Shown here: piece after piece, positions 7,742 through 13,892 of the stretch
Layout of the letters: each line of letters opens with the position of its first letter
How positions within the stretch are numbered: the stretch's first letter is position 1
Position numbers and translations under genes: made by a program
Virus record (IMG/VR): IMGVR_UViG_3300049739_000218
Location: 1 to 32,471 of that record
From: a virus
Length of the DNA stretch: 32,471 bases
Reading direction: 5' to 3' (one strand)
The notes under the pieces: model-generated
Told to the model about the DNA's origin: nothing
Seen by the model: only the letters and a program-made list of their open reading frames with translations
Databases searched by the model: none

Positions 7742-8081
7742 AAATCCGTCTAGTGTTAATTACATTATACGACATTTGTTCGGCACTTGTCAAGTAAAAA
7801 GTTTTGTTAAAGGATAAAAAGTATCCAATAAGCCATTGATACTCTTGTGGGATATTGTCAATGTCTAATATAATATGATCAACTTCTTGACCTACGTCTA
7901 ATAACCAAGGCACATCTGTCTCGGTTTTATCAAACAAGTAAACATTTAGATCCTGGCCAATCCTTTTGGCCATTTGATTAAACTGTTCTTTCTTATCGTC
8001 ACTAGGACTTACCAAAAGAAAACTTAAATTACCGTTATACAGTTTATCAGGTGGAGTGATTAAATTGATTACAGGTTCCAT
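7680..8081 (-). CDS. Conserved-looking hypothetical protein
   Basis: 133 residues; I do not recognise a family. The sequence alternates strands and helices like a small alpha/beta domain: LSFLLVSPSD, NVYLFDKT, HIILDIDNI, TFYLTSAEQ. That spacing resembles a receiver or Toprim-like Rossmann fold without visible catalytic signatures. There is no signal peptide or membrane helix. Its 3' part contains the promoter for bS21 (7764-7793) and overlaps that gene. It starts 5 bases after the alternative (-1 frame) stop of the membrane protein gene (8086), which favours that longer reading. Confidence 0.75.
   Translation of the reverse strand: MEPVINLITPPDKLYNGNLSFLLVSPSDDKKEQFNQMAKRIGQDLNVYLFDKTETDVPWLLDVGQEVDHIILDIDNIPQEYQWLIGYFLSFNKTFYLTSAEQMSYNVINTRRIYDVGQIAEENDSFVKFQGKT
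7764..7793 (-). promoter_or_regulatory. Near-consensus sigma70 promoter inside 7680-8081, for bS21
   Basis: -35 TTGACA (7788-7793), 18-base spacer and a perfect -10 TATAAT (7764-7769), in the ACTTGACA context shared with other early promoters here. RNA would start near 7757, about 16 bases before the bS21 ATG. Confidence 0.75.
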
Positions 8082-8085
8082 AGTA

Positions 8086-8251
8086 TTACTTATTTTTGCG
8101 GATCTTCTTCCAAATGGAGTTCTGGTCCTGTTCTGAATTTTGAACGTATACTTCTGTTAGGTCTGGTCGGAGTCGTCCGGATTGGTTTGTTGACGGATCT
8201 GCTTGTTGCTTACCTTTGTTATGTAATTGGATCCTGTCTCCGTTTTTTTTT
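8086..8251 (-). other. A9 slippery run and open -1 frame extension of the membrane protein gene
   Basis: The minus strand has A9 at 8243-8251, giving A-AAA-AAA in the reading frame (8244-8250). Frame 0 stops 28 codons later at 8157. The -1 frame stays open for 52 codons to TAA at 8086-8088, 4 bases before the next ATG, and gives a protein-like tail ending IWKKIRKNK. Either ribosomal or polymerase slippage, or a miscounted homopolymer, would produce it. Confidence 0.55.
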
Positions 8252-9878
8252 GAGCTTCGTCTAATTGCTTTACTTCTTCGCCATAAAAGATTCTGTTAGC
8301 AGTATCTGGATATTCTTTATTTTCTTCTTCTTTAGCAACTTCTTCTTCTGCGGCTTCTACCCATTTGTTCCATTTATCAAGATCCTGTGCTTCTTCTTTA
8401 ATGTTTTCATTTGGAACATATTCATCTTCGCCAAAGTATTCAGGTGGATTCTTTTTTGGTTCTTCCTCTGCGGCCTCTTTAGCTATTCGTTCAAGTTCCG
8501 CTTTTTCTTCCTCTTCACGTTTCTTGAATTCTTCAATCTTTGTATCTTGCAACTCGTATTCAACTTCATCAGGATCAAAGGCATCCTCTACCTTAGGTCC
8601 TGTTTCTAGTGATGGTGCAACGTTTAGTGCTATCTTTTCTGCACGAAGTTGCTCGAGCTCTCTGCGTTCTTCTTCTGCTAGTTCTTCTTGACTAACATCT
8701 TCAAACTTTTGTTGTTCTTCCGGATCGTCAGGCTCGTCTGGATCCGGATCGGACTTTGGGGGCGACTTAGGTCCTTTGTCCTCTCTCACAAATTGAAATG
8801 TGTACTGTGAAGCAATAAGAAGTAATACTGCAAGTGGATCAAACACAAAGATAATAATTATGATTACCCAACGTACTGCTGACTCTAGTAAGTTTTGATT
8901 TGCTTGTTCACCATATATGAATTCAGCAATATACTTAATAGGTCCTACTTCAGCTTCAAGTTGTCTGTAAGTCTTTTCGTATTCAAACTTCTCTTCTCTA
9001 ACATCATCAATGACTACCTGTTCTTTGTCAATGAATAATTCTAGCTCTGTAATCCTAGCATCTAGGTCTTCTGTCTTAGCATTAGCTTGTCCACGTAGAT
9101 CCTGTATTCTATCCTGTATTGCTTTTATATCATTGGCATACTTTGTATCAACAGTTGCAAGTGCTTCATTAAGTTTGCTATTAATAGCACGTATTTCCTT
9201 TTGTGCCGAACTTGCTACACTTAATTCGTTTGCCTTTGCTTTCTCTACTGCTTTGTCATACTTAGAACCGCCACCTAAACTGCCTTCGAATCTATCCTTG
9301 GCCGCTTGTATATCTGCGTCCTTACGTTCTTTTGCTTGTTTGATTCTTTGATTCTGTAATTCTATTTGCTTATCAAAGTCTTTTCTTATGTCGTCTTTCT
9401 CTGCTTTAATAAGTGCATTAATTTTATCTAATTCTATTTGTTCACGATCAATAAGACTATCAACACGAATGTCTTCACCTGCTAACAAGCGATCCATTTC
9501 TGTAGTCCAACGTTCTATCTTACCTTCTGAACGTACTATCTTACCGTCGATAGTTTCTATAAGAGCTACTTGCTCTTGTGACATACTTGTTTGTTCGATA
9601 TGTGCTTTGGATAAGAACCCAAAGATACCCATTGACGTTATAAACATCAATACGAATACTGCAACCGACAGATAAGTCTTAAGCCACCATGTAGCTCGAC
9701 TCCAGTGCCTGTGCAACCAGACTGCCGTAACAAGTTTTCCAACCTCTAACGACACTCCCATTATTATAATCGGGATAACAGCCGCGGCAAATATAGCCGC
9801 CAATCCTGCAACCGAATAGTATATAGCTACCGCACTAATTGTAAGTGCAGATAGAAATGTCAATATTCCTAATAACAT
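8157..9878 (-). CDS. Large membrane protein with coiled coil (DUF4407-like topology)
   Basis: 573 residues from ATG 9878, chosen because GAGGGAG lies 6 bases upstream; the ATG at 9908 falls on the late promoter. Three hydrophobic helices fill residues 1-90. A long charged coiled coil follows (about 95-320), then a fourth helix rich in Ile/Val with FDPLAVLLLIAS (about 335-360), then an acidic, Glu/Pro-rich tail. The order of three helices, coil, helix resembles DUF4407 proteins. It probably spans the inner membrane with the coil on one side. Function is unknown: envelope remodelling, lysis timing or exclusion are possible. A run of nine A at 8243-8251 near the end allows a -1 shift giving about 597 residues, ending at 8086. 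Confidence 0.85.
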   Translation of the reverse strand: MLLGILTFLSALTISAVAIYYSVAGLAAIFAAAVIPIIIMGVSLEVGKLVTAVWLHRHWSRATWWLKTYLSVAVFVLMFITSMGIFGFLSKAHIEQTSMSQEQVALIETIDGKIVRSEGKIERWTTEMDRLLAGEDIRVDSLIDREQIELDKINALIKAEKDDIRKDFDKQIELQNQRIKQAKERKDADIQAAKDRFEGSLGGGSKYDKAVEKAKANELSVASSAQKEIRAINSKLNEALATVDTKYANDIKAIQDRIQDLRGQANAKTEDLDARITELELFIDKEQVVIDDVREEKFEYEKTYRQLEAEVGPIKYIAEFIYGEQANQNLLESAVRWVIIIIIFVFDPLAVLLLIASQYTFQFVREDKGPKSPPKSDPDPDEPDDPEEQQKFEDVSQEELAEEERRELEQLRAEKIALNVAPSLETGPKVEDAFDPDEVEYELQDTKIEEFKKREEEEKAELERIAKEAAEEEPKKNPPEYFGEDEYVPNENIKEEAQDLDKWNKWVEAAEEEVAKEEENKEYPDTANRIFYGEEVKQLDEAQKKTETGSNYITKVSNKQIRQQTNPDDSDQT

Positions 9879-9907
9879 ACTGCTCCCTCTAAACTCTTTG
9901 TATAACA

Positions 9908-9915
9908 TATTTATC
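9908..9915 (-). promoter_or_regulatory. T4-type late promoter box (GATAAATA)
   Basis: The minus strand reads GATAAATA. RNA would start near 9902, 24 bases before the ATG at 9878 and downstream of the in-frame ATG at 9908, supporting the shorter membrane protein. Confidence 0.6.
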
Positions 9916-9931
9916 TACAATTTTAAGTAAA

Positions 9932-10375
9932 TTACCTTAAAAATCTCCAGCCTTCATGGCCTGTTTCACGACAAGCGGTTTCCTTAAAATGCCTAAGTTT
10001 ACCTTTGTAATTCAGCTTACTTAACATTACTCTGCAATAGCCACTACCCATAGGATAAGTGCTAACAACGATAACTTCTCCGTTGGATCCTGTATTGTTG
10101 TTGTACCAACTAGTACCATCTCCGTTTTCTACGTTATCTAGTGCAAAATAGACTGCCTGTTCTTGCTTCATTCTATCTTCAGCAGGTAATCTGTACCAAT
10201 GCCATTTAGTTAAATTAACAACGACACCTACATAACCGTTTGCTGGTTGATAAGTTGATTGGACACTTGATGTAGTTGTGTCCGTGGTGTTGTAAGTTTG
10301 TACGCCACTTGTAGAGCTACAAGCCCCTAATATACTAATAAGGGCTAGTAACAATATACCATTTACTGCTTTCAT
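9932..10375 (-). CDS. Lipoprotein with 17-kDa surface-antigen-like domain
   Basis: 147 residues from ATG 10375, which has TAAGGA 5 bases upstream; a longer in-frame start lacks this. A lipoprotein signal occupies residues 1-18, with lipobox LGAC. After a Thr/Ser-rich linker the C-terminal half reads DGTSWYNNNTG, GYCRVM and ACRETGHEGWRF. This W...G...CR...CR..GW pattern is that of RT0821/Lpp0805-type surface antigens (17-kDa antigen family 2). It is likely an outer-membrane or periplasmic-face lipoprotein. Its 5' end overlaps the next lipoprotein gene by 41 bases. Its role in infection is unknown. Confidence 0.82.
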   Translation of the reverse strand: MKAVNGILLLALISILGACSSTSGVQTYNTTDTTTSSVQSTYQPANGYVGVVVNLTKWHWYRLPAEDRMKQEQAVYFALDNVENGDGTSWYNNNTGSNGEVIVVSTYPMGSGYCRVMLSKLNYKGKLRHFKETACRETGHEGWRFLR

Positions 10376-10676
10376 AATCCTTACCTTTAAATAGACAAGC
10401 ATAGCCTTTACGTTCGACTTGTTTGCCATTGATTAAAATAGTGTACCAATGTTCTTGGCATTGTGTTCCCATACCCATCTTAGGTGGTAATAGTTTCTTT
10501 ACCGGGTCATCGCTACACTTGGTTATTTGTGTGCTATCTGTAGAACCATTTTTATCGATAATGGTCTTATCAGTTTCACAGTATTGATGTCCGCTTTCCT
10601 CTAAGGTCAACTTGTTAGTTGCACTACAGGCCGTACATAAAAACATGAGACCTATAATGTATAGAAGATGTTTCAT
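10335..10676 (-). CDS. Small lipoprotein
   Basis: 113 residues. A signal peptide (MKHLLYIIGLMFLCTAC) ends in a lipobox before Cys17. The mature part has five further Cys (YCET, KCSDD, QCQEH, YACLF) and is hydrophilic, so disulfides in the periplasm are likely. AGGAGAAG precedes the ATG. It lies between two other lipoprotein genes, overlapping the downstream one by 41 bases. I do not recognise a family. A spanin-type or envelope-modifying role is possible but not shown. Confidence 0.8.
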   Translation of the reverse strand: MKHLLYIIGLMFLCTACSATNKLTLEESGHQYCETDKTIIDKNGSTDSTQITKCSDDPVKKLLPPKMGMGTQCQEHWYTILINGKQVERKGYACLFKGKDYESSKWYIVTSPY

Positions 10677-10685
10677 ACTCTTCTC

Positions 10686-11243
10686 CTAGTTAAGTTGACT
10701 TGCAGACTTGTTGATGCTTTTCGTATCAACCTTTACAGTCTTAGCAAGAGATTCTGCTACAAGCTGATCAACGATTTCTTTATTAAGCTTCAACATAACA
10801 AAATGGAAGTACTTGCCATTTCTTTTATACAAGTAACCATCAGTTGATGAATAGTGTCTTACCACTGTGTCAGTAATCTTGTTAACAATCAATACCTGTG
10901 ACTGTTGAGTAGAGCTTAAACTCTCCTCTGAACCAGCATCATTATACTCGATTGTAGTTCTCTTGTTTACTGCACCGTTGATTCTATCAGCGATTTTTAC
11001 TTTTGCTATTTGAATTGCTTTGTCATAAGCCGCTTCTTTAAAGCCACTTACTCCGCTACCACAAGCATAGTAGTAGTCTTTGCTCCACCAGAACCAACCT
11101 TCTGTTCCAGTATCTTTACACTTCATATACCAATTAGGTACGACGTCTGTGTCCTTTTCTACAACAGTAGTCATAGTAGAACAAGCTGACATAAGTACCG
11201 CCATTGTAGCGACTAGTGTCAGATTTTTAATTGTGCCTTTCAT
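10686..11243 (-). CDS. LPP20-like lipoprotein
   Basis: 185 residues from ATG 11243 (GGAGG 6 bases upstream). The lipoprotein signal ends at MSACS, Cys21. The mature part has YACGSGVSGFKEAAYDKAIQIAKVKIADRI, the A-x-x-x-A helix typical of LPP20 domains, followed by beta strands ending in YFHFVMLKL. LPP20-family proteins are envelope lipoproteins of largely unknown role. A sigma70-like promoter (11279-11307) starts RNA about 30 bases upstream, so this gene leads the lipoprotein trio and may be expressed early. Confidence 0.82.
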   Translation of the reverse strand: MKGTIKNLTLVATMAVLMSACSTMTTVVEKDTDVVPNWYMKCKDTGTEGWFWWSKDYYYACGSGVSGFKEAAYDKAIQIAKVKIADRINGAVNKRTTIEYNDAGSEESLSSTQQSQVLIVNKITDTVVRHYSSTDGYLYKRNGKYFHFVMLKLNKEIVDQLVAESLAKTVKVDTKSINKSASQLN

Positions 11244-11278
11244 TAAAGCCTCCGTAAGTTTATCTTCATTATGTTTAT

Positions 11279-11307
11279 ATAATAGCACCTAATCCAGAAA
11301 AGGTCAA
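11279..11307 (-). promoter_or_regulatory. Sigma70-like promoter for the lipoprotein block
   Basis: -35 TTGACC (11302-11307), 17-base spacer, -10 TATTAT (11279-11284), in the ACTTGAC context. It points into the lipoprotein gene starting at 11243. Confidence 0.65.
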
Positions 11308-11328
11308 GTTCTTTTTTACCAAAATAAT

Positions 11329-11799
11329 CTAATTTCTACGCATGGTTGCGATTTCGGTAGCGGCCTTCTTGCCCGTTTTGTCCTCATCATCTGCAAAGAT
11401 TGGAACCATATTTGATTTGTGCATTGTTGCAATACCAACCAATTTACGTTCTCCTGTGTACTGCATGGATTCTTTTTTGAGTGCTGGGGCGAAACTAGCC
11501 GAACTAGTGTGTGAAGGAATATGTTTAGTAGTCCTTTCAAAAGACACACCTGATTGGTGCCACGGTGTTGTTACCATAGACACTTTTTTGGATTGGGCAG
11601 GAATAAATTGGCCATGTACATAATCAACATATTGATCCATGGTCATCATATGTCCGTGCATACCCAAACTTTTCATTTGCTTGTTATACTTTCGTAGGTC
11701 AAGTGCCCAACGTTCTAACTTTGCTTTGGTTATCTTACGTTTCTTTTTTCTTGTTGATGTGTTGAGAGTTGTAAGTCCTCTTTGTAAGTGCATGGTCAT
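11329..11799 (-). CDS. Hypothetical protein, phage-conserved type
   Basis: 156 residues. The N-terminal third is very basic (STRKKKRKITKAKLERW), followed by a histidine/methionine-rich stretch (MHGHMMTMDQYVDYVHG) and a C-terminal ERKLVGIATMHKSNMVPIF that looks like a conserved patch. This segment recalls hypothetical proteins of marine T4-like phages. No catalytic motif is evident. GAGG lies 8 bases before ATG 11799, and the small membrane protein gene ends 4 bases upstream, so the two are probably co-transcribed. The basic N-terminus could bind nucleic acid. Confidence 0.75.
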   Translation of the reverse strand: MTMHLQRGLTTLNTSTRKKKRKITKAKLERWALDLRKYNKQMKSLGMHGHMMTMDQYVDYVHGQFIPAQSKKVSMVTTPWHQSGVSFERTTKHIPSHTSSASFAPALKKESMQYTGERKLVGIATMHKSNMVPIFADDEDKTGKKAATEIATMRRN

Positions 11800-11803
11800 A
11801 GAT

Positions 11804-11959
11804 CTATCCTCGCCAAAAAATTAATATAGGTCCTGCTACTAAGACTGCAGATATTACAAGGATGTTTTCGCCTAGCTCACTATCGTAAGGTAGATGCATG
11901 GAATAGCCTAAACCAACTAATCCGATAAAAAAACACACTATCACAAATATTGCATTCAT
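11804..11959 (-). CDS. Small two-helix membrane protein
   Basis: 51 residues starting MNAIFVIVCFFIGLVGLG. Two hydrophobic helices (about 3-19 and 34-48) are joined by a short acidic loop (YDSELGEN). No Shine-Dalgarno sequence is seen, but a strong sigma70-like promoter (11966-11994) would start RNA at about the ATG, so the message may be leaderless. It ends 4 bases before the next gene. Function unknown; small membrane proteins of this kind in phages include lysis or exclusion factors. Confidence 0.65.
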   Translation of the reverse strand: MNAIFVIVCFFIGLVGLGYSMHLPYDSELGENILVISAVLVAGPILIFWRG

Positions 11960-11965
11960 GTATTA

Positions 11966-11994
11966 AATGTAACACAATTTTAGTGTAGTGTCAA
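11966..11994 (-). promoter_or_regulatory. Sigma70-like promoter for 11804-11959
   Basis: -35 TTGACA (11989-11994), 17-base spacer, -10 TACATT (11966-11971), again in ACTTGACA context. The predicted RNA start falls at or within a base or two of the ATG at 11959. Confidence 0.65.
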
Positions 11995-12012
11995 GTGTTT
12001 TGGTAAACTAAT

Positions 12013-12267
12013 TTATACGTTTTTGAATTGGCTTTTGGGGTCTTCCAAAAACTTTTTGAGCAGTTCTTCTCGCATACAGTAAATTTCTTCTATTGGTCTA
12101 GTTCCGTATTCTCTTCGGACACTATACGTTATAGCTGGTACGTTACCTTGGCTCCATGCTTGGCATTCTGCGATTGTATCAAACTTGGGATCAGTAAAGA
12201 CATACAAATCCTGAGAGCCTGTTGGTGTCATACCCGTCATCAAAACAACAACAAGTATTTTTAACAT
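12013..12267 (-). CDS. Small exported protein
   Basis: 84 residues. A hydrophobic N-terminus (MLKILVVVLMTGM) resembles a short signal peptide or anchor, followed by a hydrophilic domain with a Cys pair (C34 in AECQAW, C65 in IYCMRE). LYVFTDPKFDTIAECQAW resembles small periplasmic proteins in which a conserved DxxxC follows a strand. The ATG overlaps the nuclease stop codon (TAATG), so translation is coupled. I do not recognise a family. Confidence 0.7.
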   Translation of the reverse strand: MLKILVVVLMTGMTPTGSQDLYVFTDPKFDTIAECQAWSQGNVPAITYSVRREYGTRPIEEIYCMREELLKKFLEDPKSQFKNV

Positions 12268-12698
12268 TAGAGGGTGACCTTTCCTTCTTTAATAAGTCTA
12301 TCTCTATTATTTAAATGTGCCTGCTCTACTTCGTCTTTGTTCTGGCCAGTATACACTACAGCATATCCCTCTTCAATAAGAATATCAGTGCATCTCTTTT
12401 CGTTGACGATAAAGTCTCCAAGTATTCTTCCGAACTTGCCTTTTTTATCTTCTCCGCTTCGATCGATTTCTGTTTTAAGATGTTGCTTTGATCCAACTGG
12501 TAACAGTTCTTTAAGTCTGGCCTTTGATGCGAGTCCAAATTTCTTCTCCACCTTATCACGTGTTCTAGATTCTGGTGTGTCGATGCCCATCATTCTAACT
12601 CGTTCTTTGTGCATCCACATACCAAAACCCAAATCTATATCGATATCTACTGTATCACCGTCTACTACTCTTAATATTTTGCATTTGTACTCGTACAT
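12267..12698 (-). CDS. Thermonuclease-like nuclease (SNase family)
   Basis: 143 residues from ATG 12698, chosen because AAGGGAAG precedes it. The staphylococcal-nuclease OB fold is evident: CKILRVVDGDTVDID at the start, ERVRMMGIDTPESR holding the catalytic Arg and Glu, and KFGRILGDF with the second catalytic Arg. A Ca2+-dependent sugar-nonspecific nuclease is expected. There is no signal peptide, so it probably acts in the cytoplasm, for example on host DNA or RNA. The ATG overlaps the stop of the upstream small basic protein gene by one base. Confidence 0.9.
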   Translation of the reverse strand: MYEYKCKILRVVDGDTVDIDIDLGFGMWMHKERVRMMGIDTPESRTRDKVEKKFGLASKARLKELLPVGSKQHLKTEIDRSGEDKKGKFGRILGDFIVNEKRCTDILIEEGYAVVYTGQNKDEVEQAHLNNRDRLIKEGKVTL

Positions 12699-12844
12699 TA
12701 CTTCCCTTGCCCCCTGTAAAACTTTAAACTGCGTTTTTTCTTCTTGTTCATAGAAGCAAGTTTGCAAGATCTTTTCTTAGAAGACTGTGATGTTTTCTTT
12801 GGTGTAGAAACGTGTATCGATGCTGTTCCATATAACTTTGCCAT
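12698..12844 (-). CDS. Small basic protein (MAKLYG...YRGQGK)
   Basis: 48 residues, about one third Lys/Arg, starting MAKLYGTASIH and ending KFYRGQGK. The two ends look like conserved ends of small basic hypothetical proteins in T4-like marine phages. AGGAG lies 9 bases before the ATG. The stop codon overlaps the nuclease start (TAATG), suggesting coupling with the nuclease. Nucleic-acid binding is plausible. Confidence 0.75.
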   Translation of the reverse strand: MAKLYGTASIHVSTPKKTSQSSKKRSCKLASMNKKKKRSLKFYRGQGK

Positions 12845-12916
12845 AATAACTACTCCTATAAAGTATGCAGTTATTTACCAAAATAAGCTATAGTTATATG
12901 TGGATATAAGGGACGG

Positions 12917-13606
12917 TTATAATGCTTTTAGTCTGTTACGTGTGTCTTTCCAGCTTTCAACTGCTACGGCATTAACTTCCTTACACTTTGCTAGTGTATA
13001 GTCATTACCGCTAGGATCCATAGCATCACCAAAGAACCATAGGGTATCTTTAGGGTCAAAGTCTCTTAGGATCTGACTCTTGTCATTACCCTTAGGAGAT
13101 ATGTCTATGCCAGTGTCTCCACCAACAGTTGCAATCAAGTCTGGAAACTTGGCGTTGAACTCTTTAGCAATTCTGTTACGTTCTTGTTCTTCTTTGTCGT
13201 ACTTAACATATAGTTGTCGTTCACCCATTGTAGCATTTCGTCCTACAATACTAAAGTTAACCATACCTGTACGTTCTTCAATATGTAATCCTGTTCGTAA
13301 GCCAAACGTACTTGCCTTAAGAGTTTGTTCTAACCACGTTCTAGTATCATCTGGAAGTGTCCATGGGTCAGCATATACATTCTTACTACCTTCGTAAGCA
13401 TCGCTACCTGAACAGTTGTAAACACGTTGGGCAAGGCTATATATTTCTTCCCCTATTTGTTCTATTGTTTTTTCTCTATCACTACCTGTTACTAGATAGC
13501 AATCATGCTCTGCACAAAAGTCTGAAAAGAATACTGCAAAGTCGTCGTCAATCGGTCTTCGGCTTGGTGTTAGTGTGCCGTCGACATCAAATATAAATTT
13601 ATCCAC
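12917..13606 (-). CDS. HAD-family phosphomannomutase-like protein (eukaryotic PMM type)
   Basis: 229 residues from GTG 13606 (AGAGG 7 bases upstream). The frame is open further back to 13690, but that part is only tRNA sequence read as protein. HAD motif I is FDVDGT at residues 6-11 (Asp7 and Asp9). The order of motifs follows eukaryotic PMM1/PMM2 rather than bacterial ManB: LVTGSDREK, MVNFSIVGRNATMGER, GGDTGIDISPKGNDKSQ, then FFGDAMDPSGND. These are the substrate-binding and Mg2+ motifs of alpha-PMM, so interconversion of mannose-6-P and mannose-1-P is the first guess; a HAD sugar phosphatase is an alternative. It lies 23 bases downstream of tRNA-Asp and may share its transcript. Confidence 0.88.
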   Translation of the reverse strand: MDKFIFDVDGTLTPSRRPIDDDFAVFFSDFCAEHDCYLVTGSDREKTIEQIGEEIYSLAQRVYNCSGSDAYEGSKNVYADPWTLPDDTRTWLEQTLKASTFGLRTGLHIEERTGMVNFSIVGRNATMGERQLYVKYDKEEQERNRIAKEFNAKFPDLIATVGGDTGIDISPKGNDKSQILRDFDPKDTLWFFGDAMDPSGNDYTLAKCKEVNAVAVESWKDTRNRLKAL

Positions 13607-13628
13607 AAATATACCTCTGTTATTATAA

Positions 13629-13705
13629 TGGCGGGAGTGAAGGGACTCGAACCCTCGGCCTTCCGCGTGACAGGCGGACGCTCTAACCAACTGAGCTACA
13701 CCCCC
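13629..13705 (-). tRNA. tRNA-Asp (GTC anticodon)
   Basis: A 77-base cloverleaf on the minus strand. The acceptor stem GGGGGTG pairs with CACTCCC (one G-U), the discriminator is G, and CCA is encoded. The D arm is GCTCAGTTGGTTAGAGC; the anticodon stem TCCGC/GCGGA has loop CTGTCAC, so the anticodon is GTC. The T arm has GGTTCGAGTCC. It lies between a sigma70-like promoter with a small open frame and the PMM-like gene. Confidence 0.97.
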
Positions 13706-13714
13706 GGAAGAGTG

Positions 13715-13819
13715 TTAATTACAACCGGATAGACAAAGCATTATTTGGTGCCCTGTTACCGCTACATGGATAGTATTAACTACTAATGCTACCCCTAGTA
13801 CTGTCAAATATGTAGCCAT
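13715..13819 (-). CDS. Possible 34-residue hydrophobic peptide
   Basis: The frame starts MATYLTVLGVALVV, has AAGGAG 9 bases before the ATG, and ends 10 bases before tRNA-Asp. One hydrophobic helix covers about residues 4-22; the end has two Cys. It lies on the leader from the promoter at 13861-13889. The ribosome-binding site is good, but the length is too short to exclude chance. Confidence 0.45.
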   Translation of the reverse strand: MATYLTVLGVALVVNTIHVAVTGHQIMLCLSGCN

Positions 13820-13860
13820 CGGAATGTACTCCTTGTATGTAATTATAAAGTTATAGCTAA

Positions 13861-13889
13861 AGCATAACACATATTGACAGAGATGTCAA
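13861..13889 (-). promoter_or_regulatory. Sigma70-like promoter for the tRNA-Asp/PMM transcript
   Basis: -35 TTGACA (13884-13889), 17-base spacer, -10 TATGCT (13861-13866). The -35 lies within a perfect inverted repeat, TTGACA-GAGA-TGTCAA (plus strand, about 13874-13889), which could also serve as an operator. Confidence 0.6.
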
Positions 13890-13892
13890 GAG

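Noticed and set aside
8265-8691. Two plus-strand open frames of over 100 codons
   Set aside because: They are Phe/Ser-rich antisense shadows of the acidic tail and coil of the membrane protein.
12274-12753. 159-codon plus-strand frame
   Set aside because: Shadow of the well-supported thermonuclease gene.
13607-13690. N-terminal extension of the PMM-like protein from ATG 13690
   Set aside because: It reads through the tRNA-Asp gene (typical HAEGRGFESLHSR-type artefact). GTG 13606 with AGAGG fits the family start.
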